Origin: an uncultured Thermoanaerobaculum sp. | GTDB taxonomy: Bacteria > Acidobacteriota > Thermoanaerobaculia > Thermoanaerobaculales > Thermoanaerobaculaceae | NCBI GenBank assembly: GCA_937934115.1 | Contig: CALHAH010000035.1 | Location: 1 to 64,000, forward strand | Reading direction: 5' to 3' | DNA: 64,000 nt | Part shown: positions 49,294-57,646 of the stretch, in pieces | How the letters are laid out: every line of letters starts with the position of its first letter | Numbering within the stretch: position 1 is the first letter of the stretch | Program-made: the position numbers and the translations under genes | The notes under the pieces: model-generated | Told to the model about the DNA's origin: nothing | What the model saw: only the letters and a program-made list of their open reading frames with translations | The model's database searches: none

Positions 49294-51969
49294 ATGATGG
49301 AAAGACAAAAGTTTTTGGCTGTGGTGTTCTGTGCCGCCTTGGGCGGGATCGCCCTGGTGCCACCTGCAGGTGGCAAGCTGCCCCCGCTTTTGGATCGGGA
49401 GCTTTTCTTTGGCAACCCGGAAATCATTGCCGCGCAACTTTCTCCCGATGGCCAGTTCATCGCGTTCTTGAAGCCGTGGCACGGTACCCGCAACATTTGG
49501 GTAAAAGGCACCTTTGAGCCTTTTTCCGCCGCGCGGCTTTTGACGGCAGAAACCAAAAGGCCTATCCCCGGGTTCTTTTGGAGCCAAGATTCGCAGTTCA
49601 TCCTGTTTGTGAAGGACAACGACGGCGATGAAAACTTCAACGTTTGGGCGGTTGACCCCAAAGCTGTGCCGGAGCCAGGACAACCCGCACCCACGGCCCG
49701 CAACCTCACGGACCTCAAGGGCGTTCGCGCCGTGATTTACGAGGTTCCCAAAAGTAAGCCCGACGTCATTTGGGTAGGGCTCAACGACCGGGACCCTTCC
49801 TGGCATGACCTTTACCGGGTACACATTGCCACGGGCGAAAAAGAGTTGGTGTACAAGAACAGCGACCGCATCGTGGGTTGGGAGTTTGACCTGGAAGGCC
49901 AACCCCGCCTTGCCAGCCGCATTCTGGAAAGCGGCGATTCCGAAATCCTGGCCTTCGACGGGGGGCAGTTCAAAAAGGTGTACGGCTGCTCGGTGCTCGA
50001 GACCTGCGCTACCCTGCGCTTTAGCAAAGACAAAAACAAGGTCTACCTGCTTTCCAACCGCGGGGAAGACGTCAACTTAGTGCAACTCACGCTCCTGGAT
50101 TTAGCCTCGGGCGAGGAGGAAAAAGTCGCAAGCGATCCTTTAGGACGGGTAGACTTCAGCCAAGCCATCTTTTCCGAGCGCACCGACGAGCTGGTGGCTA
50201 CGGTCTACTTGGAGGACAAGCCCAGGGTTTACTTCCACGATCCCGCTTGGGCCGAGATGTACGCGTACCTCCAGAAGAAGTTTCCGGGCAAAATCATCAA
50301 CATTAGCTCCATGACCCGCGACGAAAAGTTTATGCTGGTGACCGCCACCGCCGACACCGAGCCAGGGGAAACCTACCTTTTTGACCGCGAGAAGAAAAAG
50401 CTCACGTTTGTCTACCGCATCCGCGAACGCCTGCCTCGTAAGTACCTGGCCAGCGTGCAACCCATCCGCTACCGCTCCTCCGATGGCCTGGAAATTCCTG
50501 CGTACCTCACCTTGCCTAAGGGAGTCCCTGCCAAGAACTTGCCGCTGATTGTCGTCCCCCACGGCGGGCCTTGGGCCCGGGACTTCTGGGGTTACTCCGG
50601 CATGGCGCAATTCTTGGCTAACCGCGGCTATGCTGTCCTGCAGCCCAACTTCCGTGGCTCCACGGGCTACGGCAAGGCGTTTTTAAACGCCGGCAACAAG
50701 CAGTGGGGCGAAAAGATGCAAGACGACATCACTTGGGGTGTCAAGTACTTGGTGGAAAAAGGCATTGCCGATCCCCAGCGGGTGGGCATCATGGGAGGTT
50801 CCTACGGTGGATACGCCACCCTTGCCGGTGTCACCTTCACCCCTGACCTTTACGCTGCCGCTGTGGACATCGTGGGTCCATCCAACCTCATCACCCTGCT
50901 GGAATCCATCCCGCCCTACTGGGAGGCCATGCGGGTCATCTTCCACGTTCGCATGGGCGATCCCTCCACCCCTGAGGGTAAAGCGCAGCTGGAAAAGCAA
51001 TCGCCGCTAAACCATGTGGACAAGATCAAAACCCCATTGATGGTGGTGCAAGGGGCTAACGACCCCAGGGTGAAGAAGAGTGAATCGGACCAAATTGTGG
51101 TGGCCTTGCGTGATAAGGGCTTTCCTGTGGAATACCTTTTAGCTGACGACGAAGGCCACGGTTTTGCCCGGCCGGTAAACCAGATGGCCATGTATGCGGC
51201 CGTAGAAAAGTTCCTGGCCAAGCACTTGGGCGGCCGCTACCAAGCGGACATGCCCTCAGACGTGGCCAAAAGACTGGCGGAGCTCACCGTGGACGTGAGT
51301 AAAGTGGAAAAACCCAAGAAAATACTAGTTCAAAAAAGCCCCGCGGTGCAGGCCGCCCTTGTTCCCGGCACCTGGCGCTACACGCTGTCCTTTGAAGCTC
51401 AAGGGCAAAGCCAAACCCTGCAGTCAGAGGTTTCGGTGCAAGAAAAAGAGCAAACTTGGGTGGTCACTGAAACCCTGAAGCTACCCCAAGGGGAAGCTAC
51501 CGATACTGCGGAAGTGGCCAAGGCCGATTTGACATTGGTGCAACGTTCGGTCAATCAAGGCCCCCTTTCCCTCACCGCCCAGTTTGTCAAGGACAAAGTC
51601 ACCGCCACCATGACCATGGCTGGGCAAAGCAAAAGCTTTGAGCTCGCCCTTTCCGGACCAGTCATGGCCGACGGGCCTGCCACGGGGCCTACCCTGGTGG
51701 CCCTCACCCAGCAAGGAGAGCAAAGTTGGACCTTTTACCGGGTGGACCTTACGCGTCAGCAGGCCCTCCCTTGCCAGGTGACGGTGTTGGGTGAAGAAAC
51801 CGTGGCGTGGGAAGGGCAAAGCGTTGCCGCCACCAAGCTGGAAATGGTGTGCGGGGAGGGGGAAGACCGCTTCTCCTTTTGGGTGGACCGCTCGCGGCAG
51901 CTCCTCCTCAAGGCTTCCGGGCAATCCGCCAGAATGGGCGTTACCCTGCACCGCACGTTGCTCCCGTAA
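49294..51969 (+). CDS. S9 family (prolyl-oligopeptidase-like) peptidase with C-terminal DUF3108-like extension
   Basis: This is an 891-aa exported serine peptidase. A signal peptide occupies about residues 5-25. A beta-propeller follows to about 390 (LSPDGQFIAFLKPWHGTRNI, FFWSQDSQFILFVKDNDGDE). The alpha/beta-hydrolase domain then has Ser503 in GGSYGGYA, Asp590 in GANDPRV and His622 in DEGHGF, the full acylaminoacyl-peptidase-type triad. About 200 residues beyond the usual end (from WRYTLSFEAQGQSQTLQSEV) form a beta-rich domain resembling DUF3108. The start ATG follows an ggaggaaggagg Shine-Dalgarno. A strong terminator follows, so it is a single-gene unit. Confidence 0.92.
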   Translation: MMERQKFLAVVFCAALGGIALVPPAGGKLPPLLDRELFFGNPEIIAAQLSPDGQFIAFLKPWHGTRNIWVKGTFEPFSAARLLTAETKRPIPGFFWSQDSQFILFVKDNDGDENFNVWAVDPKAVPEPGQPAPTARNLTDLKGVRAVIYEVPKSKPDVIWVGLNDRDPSWHDLYRVHIATGEKELVYKNSDRIVGWEFDLEGQPRLASRILESGDSEILAFDGGQFKKVYGCSVLETCATLRFSKDKNKVYLLSNRGEDVNLVQLTLLDLASGEEEKVASDPLGRVDFSQAIFSERTDELVATVYLEDKPRVYFHDPAWAEMYAYLQKKFPGKIINISSMTRDEKFMLVTATADTEPGETYLFDREKKKLTFVYRIRERLPRKYLASVQPIRYRSSDGLEIPAYLTLPKGVPAKNLPLIVVPHGGPWARDFWGYSGMAQFLANRGYAVLQPNFRGSTGYGKAFLNAGNKQWGEKMQDDITWGVKYLVEKGIADPQRVGIMGGSYGGYATLAGVTFTPDLYAAAVDIVGPSNLITLLESIPPYWEAMRVIFHVRMGDPSTPEGKAQLEKQSPLNHVDKIKTPLMVVQGANDPRVKKSESDQIVVALRDKGFPVEYLLADDEGHGFARPVNQMAMYAAVEKFLAKHLGGRYQADMPSDVAKRLAELTVDVSKVEKPKKILVQKSPAVQAALVPGTWRYTLSFEAQGQSQTLQSEVSVQEKEQTWVVTETLKLPQGEATDTAEVAKADLTLVQRSVNQGPLSLTAQFVKDKVTATMTMAGQSKSFELALSGPVMADGPATGPTLVALTQQGEQSWTFYRVDLTRQQALPCQVTVLGEETVAWEGQSVAATKLEMVCGEGEDRFSFWVDRSRQLLLKASGQSARMGVTLHRTLLP

Positions 51970-51996
51970 AGCCGAAGACACCGAAAAGCTCGCCAG

Positions 51997-52027
51997 CCCG
52001 GGGCTCACGCCCCGGTTTTTTTTTTTG
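51997..52027 (+). terminator. Rho-independent terminator of the S9 peptidase gene
   Basis: The stem ccggggc / gccccgg has a tcac loop and is followed by an uninterrupted run of 12 or more T. Confidence 0.9.
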
Positions 52028-52082
52028 GAGCAGCGTCCATAGCCGCCGCCGAGCGGCGGCCCCACAAAAAATCAAAACGTCA

Positions 52083-52149
52083 GACCCGCGCTCCGCGCGG
52101 GTTTTGCAAGCACAAAAAATGTGGGACCCGCGCTCCGCGCGGGTTTTGC
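52083..52149. repeat. Two tandem palindromic units, 42-bp period
   Basis: Two identical 25-bp units (52083-52107 and 52125-52149) each fold as cccgcgc-tcc-gcgcggg followed by ttttgc. Both are preceded by cacaaaaaat (52063-52072 and 52111-52120). The hairpin-plus-T form could act as back-up terminators, or the units may be a REP-like element. A further GC palindrome, ccgccgagcggcgg, lies just upstream near 52045. Confidence 0.8.
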
Positions 52150-52201
52150 GGGAAAGTGTCCGAAGCATGCGAGCGAGGCCTAGCTTAGCTGGGCCGAGCG
52201 G

Positions 52202-52340
52202 TGGGGGTGCGGGGGGCCAAGCCGGGCACGGGTGTAGGTAGCGCGCATCCGGCTTTGCCGGTGCGCGCGTTGGGGGTACGGGGGGCCTCAGGGCGGGTGG
52301 GCGTGGCGGGTGCCCCCGCGGCAGATAGCCGGCGGCCCCA
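52202..52340. repeat. Dispersed GC-rich intergenic repeat, copy B
   Basis: This matches copy A at 153-322 in the same orientation, with scattered substitutions and one ~29-nt deletion. It sits in the gap between the S9 terminator and the GntR promoter. The open frame that runs through it into the GntR gene is therefore not evidence of a longer protein. Confidence 0.75.
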
Positions 52341-52480
52341 TATTTCTCGCGCTGCCTCCGCAGAAGCGAAAGGGAGCTTCGCTGGCATATGCATCCCTGG
52401 GGGTTTGCCAAAGGGCGGTGGAGGGTCGGGGACCGCGCAAGAGCCCCCACGTGGGCTAATGGGCAGCCGTAAGAGGGGGC

Positions 52481-52509
52481 TTGACAAGGTTCGGGTGTAC
52501 TACTACACT
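52481..52509 (+). promoter_or_regulatory. Promoter and operator of the GntR-ABC operon
   Basis: A consensus promoter: TTGACA (52481-52486), 17-bp spacer, TACACT (52504-52509). The inverted repeat GTGTA-ctac-TACAC (52495-52508) overlaps the -10, ideal for repression by the GntR protein encoded next. A second short dyad CACTG-ata-CAGTG follows at 52506-52518. Confidence 0.85.
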
Positions 52510-52536
52510 GATACAGTGGTACAGCAGGAGGTGCAT

Positions 52537-52932
52537 GTGGACCTGAAACTGGACCCCACGGACCCCACCCCGCTGTGGAGCCAACTGGCCCAGCGGCTGC
52601 GGGAGCTGGTGGCTACCGGACGACTGGCGCCGGGGGACCCCGTTCCTTCGGTGCGCGTGCTGGCCAGGCAGCTTACGCTTAACCCCGCCACGGTATCCAA
52701 GGCCCTGCAAGCCCTGGTGGCAGAGGGGGTGTTCACGGTGCGGCGGGGCGAGGGGACCTTCGTGGCCCTGCATCCGCCGCAAATGTCTCCCTCCCAGCGA
52801 CAGCAGGTGTTGGCCAAGGCGGCCTTCAGTTATGCGGTGCAGGCGCGAACGCTGGGGGCAGCTTTGCCTGAAGCCCAAAACGCGCTTACCCAGCAGTGGC
52901 GGGAACTGGAAAAAAACCGAGGTGACGCATGA
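52537..52932 (+). CDS. GntR-family transcriptional regulator (YtrA-type)
   Basis: This is a 131-aa regulator with an N-terminal winged helix: PTPLWSQLAQRLRELVATGR, PGDPVPSVRVLARQLTLNPA, TVSKALQALVAEGVFTVRRG and EGTFVA. Only a short helical tail follows, as in the YtrA group that controls ABC-transporter operons. GTG 52537 has a GGAGG five bases upstream; GTG 52531 is also in frame. It overlaps the ATPase gene (ATGA). The dyad over its own -10 suggests autorepression, released by an unknown ligand. Confidence 0.9.
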   Translation: MDLKLDPTDPTPLWSQLAQRLRELVATGRLAPGDPVPSVRVLARQLTLNPATVSKALQALVAEGVFTVRRGEGTFVALHPPQMSPSQRQQVLAKAAFSYAVQARTLGAALPEAQNALTQQWRELEKNRGDA

Positions 52933-53813
52933 ACGAGAAAGCCATCGCGGTGGATCAGCTCAGCGTATCCTTTGGGAAAAACCACGTGTTGCGCGGCGTG
53001 AGCTTTTCAGTGGCTTATGGCAGCTTTGCCGTGCTGGCCGGGCCCAACGGCGCAGGCAAGACCACCTTGTTGCGGTGCCTCATGGGCTTTTACCAACCCG
53101 AAAAAGGCCACGTCCAGCTTCTCGGAAAACCCCTCTGCCACACCCCGGGCCCAGAGGTGGGCTTTGCAGCTGAGGCCTGTGACTACCCCGAGGATTGGAG
53201 CCTCAAGCACCTAGCCCGCTTTCGCCGCCTAGCGGGTGCTGCAAACCTTACCGCCGAGGAGAAGTTTTACCGCCTGTTGGAGGAAGCGAAGCTTTCCCCT
53301 GCTTGGAAGGTTTCCCAGCTTTCCCGAGGGCAGCGCAGTCTTGCACAGTTGGCCTGGGCCTTAGCCGCAAATCCAACTCTTTTGCTCTTGGATGAGCCAA
53401 CCTTAGGCCTAGATGCGGTCGCCCGGGAACTGGCCCTGGATTTGCTTTTGGGTTATCTGGCAGAAAAGCCAACCACGGTGCTGCTGGCGACCCAGGACCT
53501 GGACCTCGCCGAGCGCTTAGCAGAAACGGTGGTCCTTCTCCACCGAGGTCGCTGCCACTGGGCCGGGCCGCTGGATGACATTAAATCCCGCTACCAGGTG
53601 GTGACGGTGCCCCGCGGCTTGAACGCGCCGGCGCAAGGCGCTCCCCTGGTGCGTCGGGATGTTTTGCAAGGCGAGCAGTGGCTGATTCCCGTCACCATCG
53701 ATCACTGGAAGGTCTGGCTTCAGGAGCACGGGCTTTCGGCTCGTACCCCAACCCTTGGCGAAGTAGCCTTCGCCTTGTGGCAAGAGCAGAAGGAGGCACC
53801 ATGCGCAAGTTAG
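52929..53813 (+). CDS. ABC transporter ATP-binding protein
   Basis: This is a 294-aa ATPase with Walker A GPNGAGKTTLLRCLMGFYQP (near residue 38), a Q-loop region replaced by VGFAAEACDYPED, signature LSRGQRSLAQLAWAL (LSxGQ form, near 136), Walker B LLLLDEPTLGLDAVA and a switch region LLATQDLDLAERL in which the usual His is Gln-Asp. The C-terminal 90 residues form an extra domain, as in drug/lipid exporter subunits. It is coupled to the GntR gene and overlaps the permease gene by 13 nt. Confidence 0.92.
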   Translation: MNEKAIAVDQLSVSFGKNHVLRGVSFSVAYGSFAVLAGPNGAGKTTLLRCLMGFYQPEKGHVQLLGKPLCHTPGPEVGFAAEACDYPEDWSLKHLARFRRLAGAANLTAEEKFYRLLEEAKLSPAWKVSQLSRGQRSLAQLAWALAANPTLLLLDEPTLGLDAVARELALDLLLGYLAEKPTTVLLATQDLDLAERLAETVVLLHRGRCHWAGPLDDIKSRYQVVTVPRGLNAPAQGAPLVRRDVLQGEQWLIPVTIDHWKVWLQEHGLSARTPTLGEVAFALWQEQKEAPCAS

Positions 53814-55717
53814 TGGCAAGCGCGTACTTTTTCTTTCGCTACCATTTTTGGGTTTTATCCTTCGGGCTTGCGGTGCTGCTCACGGGCGTGTTTCTGAGCC
53901 TGGTGGGCCCCTCACTTTGGGCTTGGCAGGCACAAGAAGTGCGCGAAGCTTTGGCTTTGCTGTCGCTGGTGGCGTTGCCGCCTCTCCTTTCGGGCCTCAC
54001 CGGGGCCCGCAGCTGGACTACCGCTCGCGCCCTCCAAAACCAACGGTTTTTGCTCAGCCAAGGCTTAAGCCCCGCCCACATGTGGTGGGGGGCGTTGAGC
54101 GCAAGCTTGTTTTTGGCTGTTCTTGCGGCTTTCTTGGGGGCCATCCCGGCTTTCAGGTTGCCTTTAAGGGAATTGCCCCGAAACCTCTGGGATTATGTGT
54201 TTTTTGCGGTTGCCGTTCTGGCCTCTTGGGCTTTGGGCCATTTGCTCACCATCATGTTGCGGGCCCGTACGCGGTGGCTTGTGGGCGACTTGGTGGGCGC
54301 CATTTTGGCAAGTTGGGGCTGGTACGCCCTGTGGCAGCGACTGCAAAACAGCCTGGAGTTCGGGGCGCTTTTGCCGGTCCTGGTGCTTACCTTGGGCTGC
54401 GCCACAGTTTTCTCTTTGCTCATCAGTTTTTTCACCCTCACCCGGGCTCGCACGCATCTTCCTGCAGCGCACCGCCAAGCCACTTTAACCCTCTGGCCTT
54501 CCCTGGTGGCGTTGGCGTTGGGGTTTTTGGGGATCCTTGCATTCTTGGAAAGGATGGCCCCCTACCATTTGCGGTGGGTTTACACCACGGTTCCCGATCC
54601 CACCGCACGCTTCTGGTTTAGTTCCGGACAAGCTTTTGGCCCTCTCAAGTTGCGGAGCACCTTCCTATGGGACCGGGAAACCAACGTCCGCAAGCGTATT
54701 GAGGTAAAGCAACGCTTCGGTCTGTTTTTCTTGCTACCCTCAGGCCTCTCTTTTTCGCCCGAAGGCCAAAAGCTTGCTTTTGTGGATGAAGACGAACGCT
54801 CGCACTTGGTGCTGGTGGAGCTGGCCACTGGCACCCAGCGCCAGGTGGCAACGCTCACGCCAGGTGCCAAGGTTTGCGCCTTAGGTCCCGCAGGCAGGAT
54901 GGTTGCGGTGGAAGAACCGGACAACCAGTTGGTGCTGCTCAACGCCCAAACCCTGGAGAAGAAAAGCGTTTTCGCAGAGTCAGGGAGTCGCGCCGCATTT
55001 TGGGTGTGCCAAGCTTTTGCCGACTCCCTGGAGGCTTTCCGTGGGGAATGGCAAAACACGGAAAAAGAGGGGACCGAGCGCTCACTCCACATAACGCTTT
55101 GGCAGCTCCCTTGGGATGGCTCGTCCCACCAGGAGGTTTGGCGCTTGCAGTTCTCTGGGCCATACAACTTCGCCTTCGGCCAAAGGCTGCGAGATCGTTT
55201 CTTGTTGCGTTTCCACCGCACCGACCCCTGGGATCCCAACGCGCGAAGCACGTTGGTGCTCACCCGCCAAGGGCAAACCCTGTGGCAGCAAGACCTGCCG
55301 GCGGGTGCCTCTGCCTTTCTTGTGCCCCGCGGCGTGGCCCTCACCCAACCCACAACCCAAGGTATGATGGCGAGCCTGGTGGATGACAGCGGGAAAACCA
55401 CAGCCACGGCGACGCTACCGCTAACAGAAAACTTTCGCTGCGAGGTTTGGCCCCACAGCGAACGTCAGTTCGTGGTGGCGTGCCAGGGACCTCTCCAAAA
55501 AACCGTATTTTTCCGCTGGGACCTTGCCCACAACCACACCAAGCTATTGGCCAAAGCCAACTCCCACGTCACGGGGTATCAACGTTCGTGGTGGAGGCGC
55601 TGGTTCTTTTTGAAGGAACCGTATCCCGCCGTAGATGGGCAACCAACCTTCCGTGCGGAAGGTGCTTTGTTTTCCCTGGATCCGAGCTCCGGCCACATTC
55701 GCCAGCTTCTCCCCTAG
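53801..55717 (+). CDS. ABC permease with large C-terminal beta-propeller-like domain
   Basis: This is a 638-aa protein. Residues 1-260 contain about six membrane helices (YHFWVLSFGLAVLLTGVFLS, LFLAVLAAFLGAIPAF, LLPVLVLTLGCATVFSLLIS, LVALALGFLGILAFLE), like ABC-2-type permeases. From about 280 the sequence looks like WD/TolB-type blades (GLSFSPEGQKLAFVDEDERS, LVLVELATGTQRQVATLTPG, GRMVAVEEPDNQLVLLNAQT). Fusion of a permease to a propeller is unusual. The Shine-Dalgarno aggagg lies just before ATG 53801. The role, perhaps export or sensing at the envelope, is not determined. Confidence 0.75.
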   Translation: MRKLVASAYFFFRYHFWVLSFGLAVLLTGVFLSLVGPSLWAWQAQEVREALALLSLVALPPLLSGLTGARSWTTARALQNQRFLLSQGLSPAHMWWGALSASLFLAVLAAFLGAIPAFRLPLRELPRNLWDYVFFAVAVLASWALGHLLTIMLRARTRWLVGDLVGAILASWGWYALWQRLQNSLEFGALLPVLVLTLGCATVFSLLISFFTLTRARTHLPAAHRQATLTLWPSLVALALGFLGILAFLERMAPYHLRWVYTTVPDPTARFWFSSGQAFGPLKLRSTFLWDRETNVRKRIEVKQRFGLFFLLPSGLSFSPEGQKLAFVDEDERSHLVLVELATGTQRQVATLTPGAKVCALGPAGRMVAVEEPDNQLVLLNAQTLEKKSVFAESGSRAAFWVCQAFADSLEAFRGEWQNTEKEGTERSLHITLWQLPWDGSSHQEVWRLQFSGPYNFAFGQRLRDRFLLRFHRTDPWDPNARSTLVLTRQGQTLWQQDLPAGASAFLVPRGVALTQPTTQGMMASLVDDSGKTTATATLPLTENFRCEVWPHSERQFVVACQGPLQKTVFFRWDLAHNHTKLLAKANSHVTGYQRSWWRRWFFLKEPYPAVDGQPTFRAEGALFSLDPSSGHIRQLLP

Positions 55718-55720
55718 CGG

Positions 55721-56758
55721 TTACCAGGGGTTTTGCACGTGGCAGGCGCGGCCAGTTTTAGCAATGTAATCCTGGTGGTAGTCCTCCGCGGGCCAAAAGA
55801 CTTTGGCTTTCTCCACTTGCGTCACGATCCTGCGGTTTCCGTAACGCCCAGAGGCTTGGAGCTCAGCAATGAAGGCGAGAGCTTCCCGTTTTTGTTCCTC
55901 GTTCACGTACCAAATCCCCGAACGGTACTGCTCCCCCACGTCCGGACCCTGGCGGTTTTCCTGGGTGGGGTCGTGCATGTCAAAAAAGGCCTGGAGGAGG
56001 CGACGGTAGCTGATGCGCTTGGGGTCAAAGACCACCTTCACGGTTTCGGCATGACCCGTGGTGCCGGAGCACACCTGTTCGTAGGTGGGGTGATCCACGT
56101 GCCCCTGCATGTAGCCCGATTGCGCGTCCAAAACGCCTGGCCCCTGCTGCAAGTAGTGCTCGATCCCCCAAAAGCAGCCACCGGCAAAGTACGCCACTTC
56201 GGTTTTCACAGGTTGGCTTTCCGGCGGGAGATCCCGGCCACGAGCGTAGAAACGCAAGGCCGCTGAGTTCACGCAGTGGCGCTCGCCGGTAGGCGGGGGT
56301 CCGTCCGCAAAGACGTGCCCCAGGTGCGCCCCGCAGCGGGCGCAGGTAATTTCCGTCCGCACCATGCCGTAGGAAAGATCCGGCCTGCGCGCCACGTGCT
56401 CGGGGTCGAACTCCCGATAAAAGCTGGGCCAACCGGTGCCAGAATCGAATTTGTGGTCCGTGGAAAAAAGCGGTAAACCACACACCACACACACAAAAAT
56501 ACCGGGCTCCTTGACGTGCAGGAACCCTCCGCAAAAGGGCGGCTCGGTTCCGGCTTTTTGCGTGATTCGAAACGCTTCCGGGTCCAGCTTGGCAGCCAAG
56601 CGCGCCACTTCCTCTCGGGCGAGGGGCGTAATGTCGTATCCGGATTTGGAGTACCGCGGCTTCACTGCAACCTCCTGGGCTTGGGGTACGCGAGCAATTT
56701 CGGGCCCACCACAACCCAAAAGCAGCGCCATCAGAACCACCCCCAGCCTCCACCTCAC
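55721..56758 (-). CDS. msrBA: Bifunctional methionine sulfoxide reductase B/A, lipoprotein
   Basis: This is a 345-aa fusion that repairs oxidised methionine. An N-terminal lipobox (MALLLGC, about Cys16) places it at the envelope. MsrB comes first, with zinc CxxC pairs (CVVCG; CARCG), FDSGTGWPSF and the catalytic RHCVNSAALRF. MsrA follows, with catalytic Cys195 in GGCFWG, GYMQGHVDHPTYEQVCSGTT and FWPAEDYHQDY. The B-A order is the reverse of many fusions. The GTG at 56758 is used; the frame upstream is antisense to exeA. It would protect secreted or periplasmic proteins. Confidence 0.92.
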   Translation of the reverse strand: MRWRLGVVLMALLLGCGGPEIARVPQAQEVAVKPRYSKSGYDITPLAREEVARLAAKLDPEAFRITQKAGTEPPFCGGFLHVKEPGIFVCVVCGLPLFSTDHKFDSGTGWPSFYREFDPEHVARRPDLSYGMVRTEITCARCGAHLGHVFADGPPPTGERHCVNSAALRFYARGRDLPPESQPVKTEVAYFAGGCFWGIEHYLQQGPGVLDAQSGYMQGHVDHPTYEQVCSGTTGHAETVKVVFDPKRISYRRLLQAFFDMHDPTQENRQGPDVGEQYRSGIWYVNEEQKREALAFIAELQASGRYGNRRIVTQVEKAKVFWPAEDYHQDYIAKTGRACHVQNPW

Positions 56759-56836
56759 ACTAGGTATAACCTCTGCTCGCACCGTTTGCTTCCAACGTTT
56801 GCGGCAAAGACAGCGTACAATCCTAAGGGCGTCGCC

Positions 56837-57646
56837 ATGTACGAGGCATTCTACGGCTTGGCCGGTTCCCCCTTTAGCTTGACCCCCGACCCCCGCTTTT
56901 TGTTTTTTTCCCAGCAGCATCGGGAAGCTTTCGACAGCATCCTTTACGCCGTGCACCGAGGAGAAGGGTTTGTGCAAATCACGGGCGAGGTGGGAACGGG
57001 GAAAACCACCCTTTGTCGCGCCGTGCTCGCCAACCTGCCGCAAACCTGCCGCACTGCCTTGATCTTGAACCCTGTACTCACCAGCTTGCAGCTGCTCCGC
57101 GCCATCCTCAAGGAGCTGGGGCAAGAAGCTCGGGGCTTTGACCGTTCGCGGCTCCTCGACCGCCTCAACGACTACCTTTTGGCGGAAGCCCGCGCTGGGC
57201 ACCGGGTGGTGCTGTTCATTGACGAAGCTCAGGATCTCCCCACGGCGCTGCTGGAGGATATCCGCCTGCTTTCCAACCTCGAAACTGACGATCAAAAGCT
57301 CTTGGTGATTGTGCTTTTGGGACAACCGGAACTGAAAGCCAAGTTGGCTTCGCACCACTTGCGACAGCTAGCCCAGCGCATTACCGTCCGCTACCACCTT
57401 TTGGGTCTGCACTTTGCCGAGACCAAGCGCTACATCCTTCATCGCCTCGTGGTAGCAGGAGCCAATGGCCGCCCCACCTTTTCCACACCGGCACTGTGGG
57501 CTATTCATGCGGCCTCCAAGGGCATCCCCAGGCTTGTGAACGCCGTGTGTGACAAGACTCTCCTGGCGGGTTTTGTGGAGGAAACCGATTTCTTGCGCCT
57601 CCGCCATGTACGCAAGGCCCTTTCCGCTTTACGAGGTGGACCATGA
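56837..57646 (+). CDS. ExeA/MshM-like AAA ATPase
   Basis: This is a 269-aa AAA protein. It opens MYEAFYGLAGSPFSLTPDPR, the ExeA/MshM/GspA hallmark, with Walker A GEVGTGKTTLCRAV near residue 45 and Walker B VVLFIDEAQDLP near 125, then RITVRYHLLGLHFAETKRYI and a winged C-terminus. GspA/ExeA works with GspB to insert the secretin through the peptidoglycan. TACAAT at 56816-56821 precedes it. The next gene overlaps by 4 nt. Confidence 0.9.
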   Translation: MYEAFYGLAGSPFSLTPDPRFLFFSQQHREAFDSILYAVHRGEGFVQITGEVGTGKTTLCRAVLANLPQTCRTALILNPVLTSLQLLRAILKELGQEARGFDRSRLLDRLNDYLLAEARAGHRVVLFIDEAQDLPTALLEDIRLLSNLETDDQKLLVIVLLGQPELKAKLASHHLRQLAQRITVRYHLLGLHFAETKRYILHRLVVAGANGRPTFSTPALWAIHAASKGIPRLVNAVCDKTLLAGFVEETDFLRLRHVRKALSALRGGP

